19,095 bases of DNA from Capniomyces stellatus (taxonomy: Eukaryota > Kickxellomycota > Harpellomycetes > Harpellales > Legeriomycetaceae), in assembly GCA_001661515.1 (NCBI GenBank), contig LUVW01000056.1:1-19095 (forward strand), read 5' to 3'. A program made the position numbers and the translations under genes. Shown one piece after another: positions 16,799 through 19,095 of this stretch. Position 1 is the first letter of the stretch; each line of letters opens with the position of its first letter. A model generated the notes under the pieces. The model made no database searches and was not told where the DNA came from. It saw only the letters and a list, made by a program, of their open reading frames with translations.

Positions 16799-17603
16799 AG
16801 GGCCAACCAGAGAACCTCAAAAGTAACTATAAAACACACGGCTTTTTCAATCGAGCCTAACGAGAAGGATTTGTCGAGGCTAACTCAAAATATTACAATT
16901 CGTAACTTTTTGTAAGATTTACAATCCACCGATAACTAATTAATTAGATTTATATCTAATTCAATCCCTTAGTAGAATTAAAATTAGCTAAGCTTTCAAT
17001 AACTGTTATTAATAAATTGTATAAAGAAATGGTAATTTAATACCAAAATAAACCAAGCCTTTTAACTACGAAAAAACATTTTAATAAATTATTATTAAAC
17101 CATATCATAATATTTGTAGCAATTGTTTAAATAAATACTTTGCTATATTTAGATCCACTAAATATAAAATATTTAATTGAGCGCAACTCGCAATCACCAG
17201 TTCGATAAATGTTATTACTCATTTAAAAAAACATTATCAAGTCTCTATTTATAACAAAGTTAGTTATCCCAACTTTACATTTTAATACCAACTGTATTAA
17301 ACAATTGAAAATTTCTTAGAGGCATGTTAAAAGAAATATACGCCTTTGATAAAGTTGAACCGTATGGGTGTCAGGGTATGTTTATTCGAGGTACTTAACT
17401 ATTACTATTTTATTTATTAAAAGTTGTATTTAAATCTTGGTGATAAAAAGTATTTTATTGCTAAAGATATCACAACAATAAAATCTTGGTCCATTTATAA
17501 AAAAACTTATGAATATAAAAATTGGAATTATTAACTAATTATTAAAATAATTAAAGTAAAATATAAGTTAAAAGTTATATTTAATTGGTTAATGTTCATG
17601 ACA
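16799..17603 (+). pseudogene. Eroded N-terminal part of a retrotransposon gag
   Basis: Two short coding-like stretches lie in otherwise very AT-rich DNA. At 16799-16912 a 38-codon frame without ATG ends in NITIRNFL and a TAA; this resembles the start of the gag capsid region, where an Asn and a Phe-Leu precede a helix. At 17309-17390 another frame contains LKEIYAFDKVEPYG, resembling the segment that follows the conserved Trp in such capsids; the codon where the Trp would sit is TGA. The intervening bases have many stops. A hairpin with 9-bp arms occurs at 17144-17166. The family match is from memory of typical Ty3/gypsy gag patterns and is an inference. The disabling changes appear to be nonsense mutations, AT enrichment and an interruption before the G tract. 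Confidence 0.35.
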
Positions 17604-17747
17604 ATGGGGGGGGGGGTGCAACTTAAAGAACTGGTGATAGAGGGGACGTCACTAAAAGAACTCAGGGCGTTTCGCCATAACTTCGATTATCTTGCAGACA
17701 GACAGGTACCGGTTCTGTCGGATGAAGAGAAGACTACCTGCTCTTAG
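17604..17747 (+). pseudogene. Gag capsid segment ending at a frameshift
   Basis: An ATG at 17604 runs directly into a tract of eleven G and then a clearly coding-like stretch (LKELVIEGTSLKELRAFRHN, then DYLADR and VLSDEEK) that stops at TAG 17745-17747. The downstream gag frame is open from 17726 and is offset by -1. The amino-acid pattern of the two frames joins naturally near 17735-17744, so this is most simply one gag split by a small indel; programmed -1 shifting is the alternative. I see no canonical slippery heptamer at the overlap. Confidence 0.45.
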
Positions 17748-17767
17748 TGTCACTAGGCTCGGCTATC

Positions 17768-18466
17768 ATGGACAGACTGGACAGTGATATTTACAACGCC
17801 AACGGGGAGTTTTACAGTTACGAAGAGACTGTAGCTTCGATTATACTTCTATCCGATGTAGAGAGGAGCAAAGACAGAATCAGAGATTTAAGGAAAAAAA
17901 GAGGGCCGTTGAAAGAGCATATGGAAGTCAAAGCACCTACTCAAAGTAATAGAAACGTAAGTCAAGACTCGGGACCGGACGTTAACAACAGCACCAGTGA
18001 ACTCACAGAAATGTTCAAAGCGTTAACTTTAGCTATAAAAGGACTAGAGAAGAACAGCCTGCCACGGACCAGCTATAACGACGCAAATAAAGCTGGAAGA
18101 GTAAGAGCAATGGTGTGTGTTTACTGTGACGAAAACCACCATAAGGATAGCTGCGACGAGCTAAAAGAGTACGAGGAAAAGGGTCTGTTAAAAATAAACG
18201 AAAAGGGACACATCGCCACGATGGAAGGTAGAGAAAATTACCTGAATATTGGCAAAGGCGGCATAAGGCAGATATTTAGAGAACGCAATGGATCAAAGGT
18301 CAGTGCTAACCCGATAAGTTTAGAAAAAAAAATTAAAGATTTGAACGTTGCCATGGAATGGGGATCGTACCAGACACCACCGTCGACGAACGCGATATCC
18401 GTCGAAGACTTTAAAAACATGATGGATATAATGATGACCAAGAGTGTTGTGTCAAACGCTGGTTGA
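17768..18466 (+). CDS. Retrotransposon gag, C-terminal part with zinc knuckle
   Basis: Gag proteins form the particle of LTR retrotransposons and bind element RNA. From the ATG at 17768 the frame gives 232 residues; it is open from 17726, and the true N-terminus lies in another frame upstream. The first 45 residues are the end of the capsid-like region (YEETVASIILL then basic SKDRIRDLRKKRG). A polar linker follows. The zinc knuckle is C117-x2-C120-x3-H124-x4-C129 (or H125 as ligand), one residue shorter than the common CX2CX4HX4C. After it, DELKEYEEKGLL and GKGGI (about 162-166) match the layout after the knuckle in many fungal and oomycete gags. No protease, reverse transcriptase or integrase frame follows. 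It may be a degenerate copy; a gag-only element or a captured gene is less likely. Confidence 0.6.
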   Translation: MDRLDSDIYNANGEFYSYEETVASIILLSDVERSKDRIRDLRKKRGPLKEHMEVKAPTQSNRNVSQDSGPDVNNSTSELTEMFKALTLAIKGLEKNSLPRTSYNDANKAGRVRAMVCVYCDENHHKDSCDELKEYEEKGLLKINEKGHIATMEGRENYLNIGKGGIRQIFRERNGSKVSANPISLEKKIKDLNVAMEWGSYQTPPSTNAISVEDFKNMMDIMMTKSVVSNAG

Positions 18467-18785
18467 CTATGTCCACTTAGGACTTTGATTAACTTACTAT
18501 ACTTGAATATAACTGTAGTCGTTGATCTGGTTCTGTTGTTCTTTATATATATATGCTTAACTTTACTATAGTCGTGTTATTGTTTTATAGTTATTTATTA
18601 TGTTAAATATATTCTTGTATAAAAAAAAAGCGGTGTTCAAATCTGTTATCACGTAAACGCTTATCAATGAATTTTCTGTCATTGATCCAATTCGAATCAA
18701 AAGTTTAAATCAAATAAAATAAATCAAAATTAACTAAGTAAAATATAAATCAATTAAAACTAAACTAAATAAACTGAAATTGAAG
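18467..18785. other. AT-rich region after gag, no pol
   Basis: I see no coding signal here; the pol genes expected after a gag are missing. A stem-loop with perfect 8-bp arms (ATCAATGA / TCATTGAT) lies at 18663-18686, followed by A-rich DNA with loose AAATCAA repeats up to 18780. Confidence 0.5.
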
Positions 18786-18910
18786 TGTCGTATAAAAAAA
18801 ACTACAACCAAGTTGTATAATAAACTACTCTTCTCATTTCTAGTAAGCTGGTATTGTATTCTACTCGAACTACGTACCGATCTACAGGTCGTATACTATT
18901 TTATACGACA
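18786..18910. mobile_element. 125-bp element with perfect 12-bp inverted ends (candidate solo LTR or MITE)
   Basis: The left end TGTCGTATAAAA (18786-18797) is the exact reverse complement of the right end TTTTATACGACA (18899-18910). TG...CA ends are typical of LTRs, and the element lies downstream of the gag relic on the same strand. Against an LTR, it is very short, no second copy is seen before the gag, and the flanks show no target-site duplication. The core GTCGTATA also occurs at 18888, forming a local hairpin with the right end. A non-autonomous inverted-repeat element is the alternative. Confidence 0.35.
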
Positions 18911-19095
18911 TTTACTGTACCACCACTGAACTCTGTTGTTGTCTACTGCCCCAACTCCAAACCGCCCTAACCAGCCTCTATCGCACCCAAACATCCTCTA
19001 CCACACCCAAACAATTCAGCCCACACCCAACCACACCAACCAGCTCTCTGCAGCGTTTTGTCGCGCCTCATTGACCTGGACTAGACATGCTTTGG
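18911..19095. other. C-rich stretch at the right edge
   Basis: Composition switches abruptly from AT-rich to C-rich, with ACACCCAA-type motifs repeated several times in 18985-19035. A plus-strand frame from about 18847 is open to a TGA near 19071 but lacks an ATG. It may belong to a larger feature beyond the window, such as an LTR interior or a gene end; I cannot assign it. Confidence 0.3.

Noticed and set aside
18630..18650. Second tRNA B-box-like string (GTTCAAATC)
   Set aside because: The upstream bases are a poly-A run and AT-rich DNA with no D arm or anticodon arm.
18847..19073. Plus-strand open frame at the right edge
   Set aside because: It has no ATG and crosses the inverted-end element; its Thr/Pro/Ser content reflects the C-rich composition.

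Overview
This looks like nuclear DNA of a fungus, possibly an early-diverging lineage. The evidence is two conserved eukaryotic genes (a Tel1/ATM checkpoint kinase and an Atg4 autophagy protease), AT-rich intergenic DNA, few or no introns in the large genes, AATAAA-type polyadenylation signals, and a gag relic of the type found in fungal and oomycete LTR retrotransposons. The placement within fungi is a guess from style and is not proved by any single feature.

Layout. Positions 1-3800 are AT-rich and mostly non-coding. They hold two small minus-strand ORFs (1410-1694 and 2087-2533, the second with a signal peptide) and, just before the kinase gene, a cluster of ATTGG motifs and a 10-bp tandem repeat. 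Positions 3801-13613 (+) are one uninterrupted 3270-codon frame encoding the Tel1/ATM-family PI3K-like kinase, complete from ATG to the FATC tail. Positions 13614-13804 are a short convergent intergenic spacer with polyadenylation signals for both neighbours and small tandem repeats. Positions 13805-15148 (-) encode Atg4; the open frame continues to 15315 without an ATG. Positions 15150-16800 are strikingly pyrimidine-rich on the + strand. Positions 16800-18466 hold a broken Ty3/gypsy-like gag, best preserved in 17619-18466 with its zinc knuckle. It is followed by AT-rich DNA and a 125-bp element with perfect 12-bp inverted ends (18786-18910), then a C-rich stretch to the right edge.

The genes do not form a pathway unit. 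Tel1 acts in DNA double-strand-break and telomere signalling, and Atg4 processes Atg8 for autophagy; their adjacency is probably chance. I did not find a convincing new biological system. The features most worth a second look are: an abrupt reversal of G/C strand asymmetry inside the Tel1 frame near 11.9 kb, the layered damage in the gag relic, the 125-bp inverted-end element, low-complexity insertions in both conserved proteins, and the decamer repeat abutting the Tel1 start.
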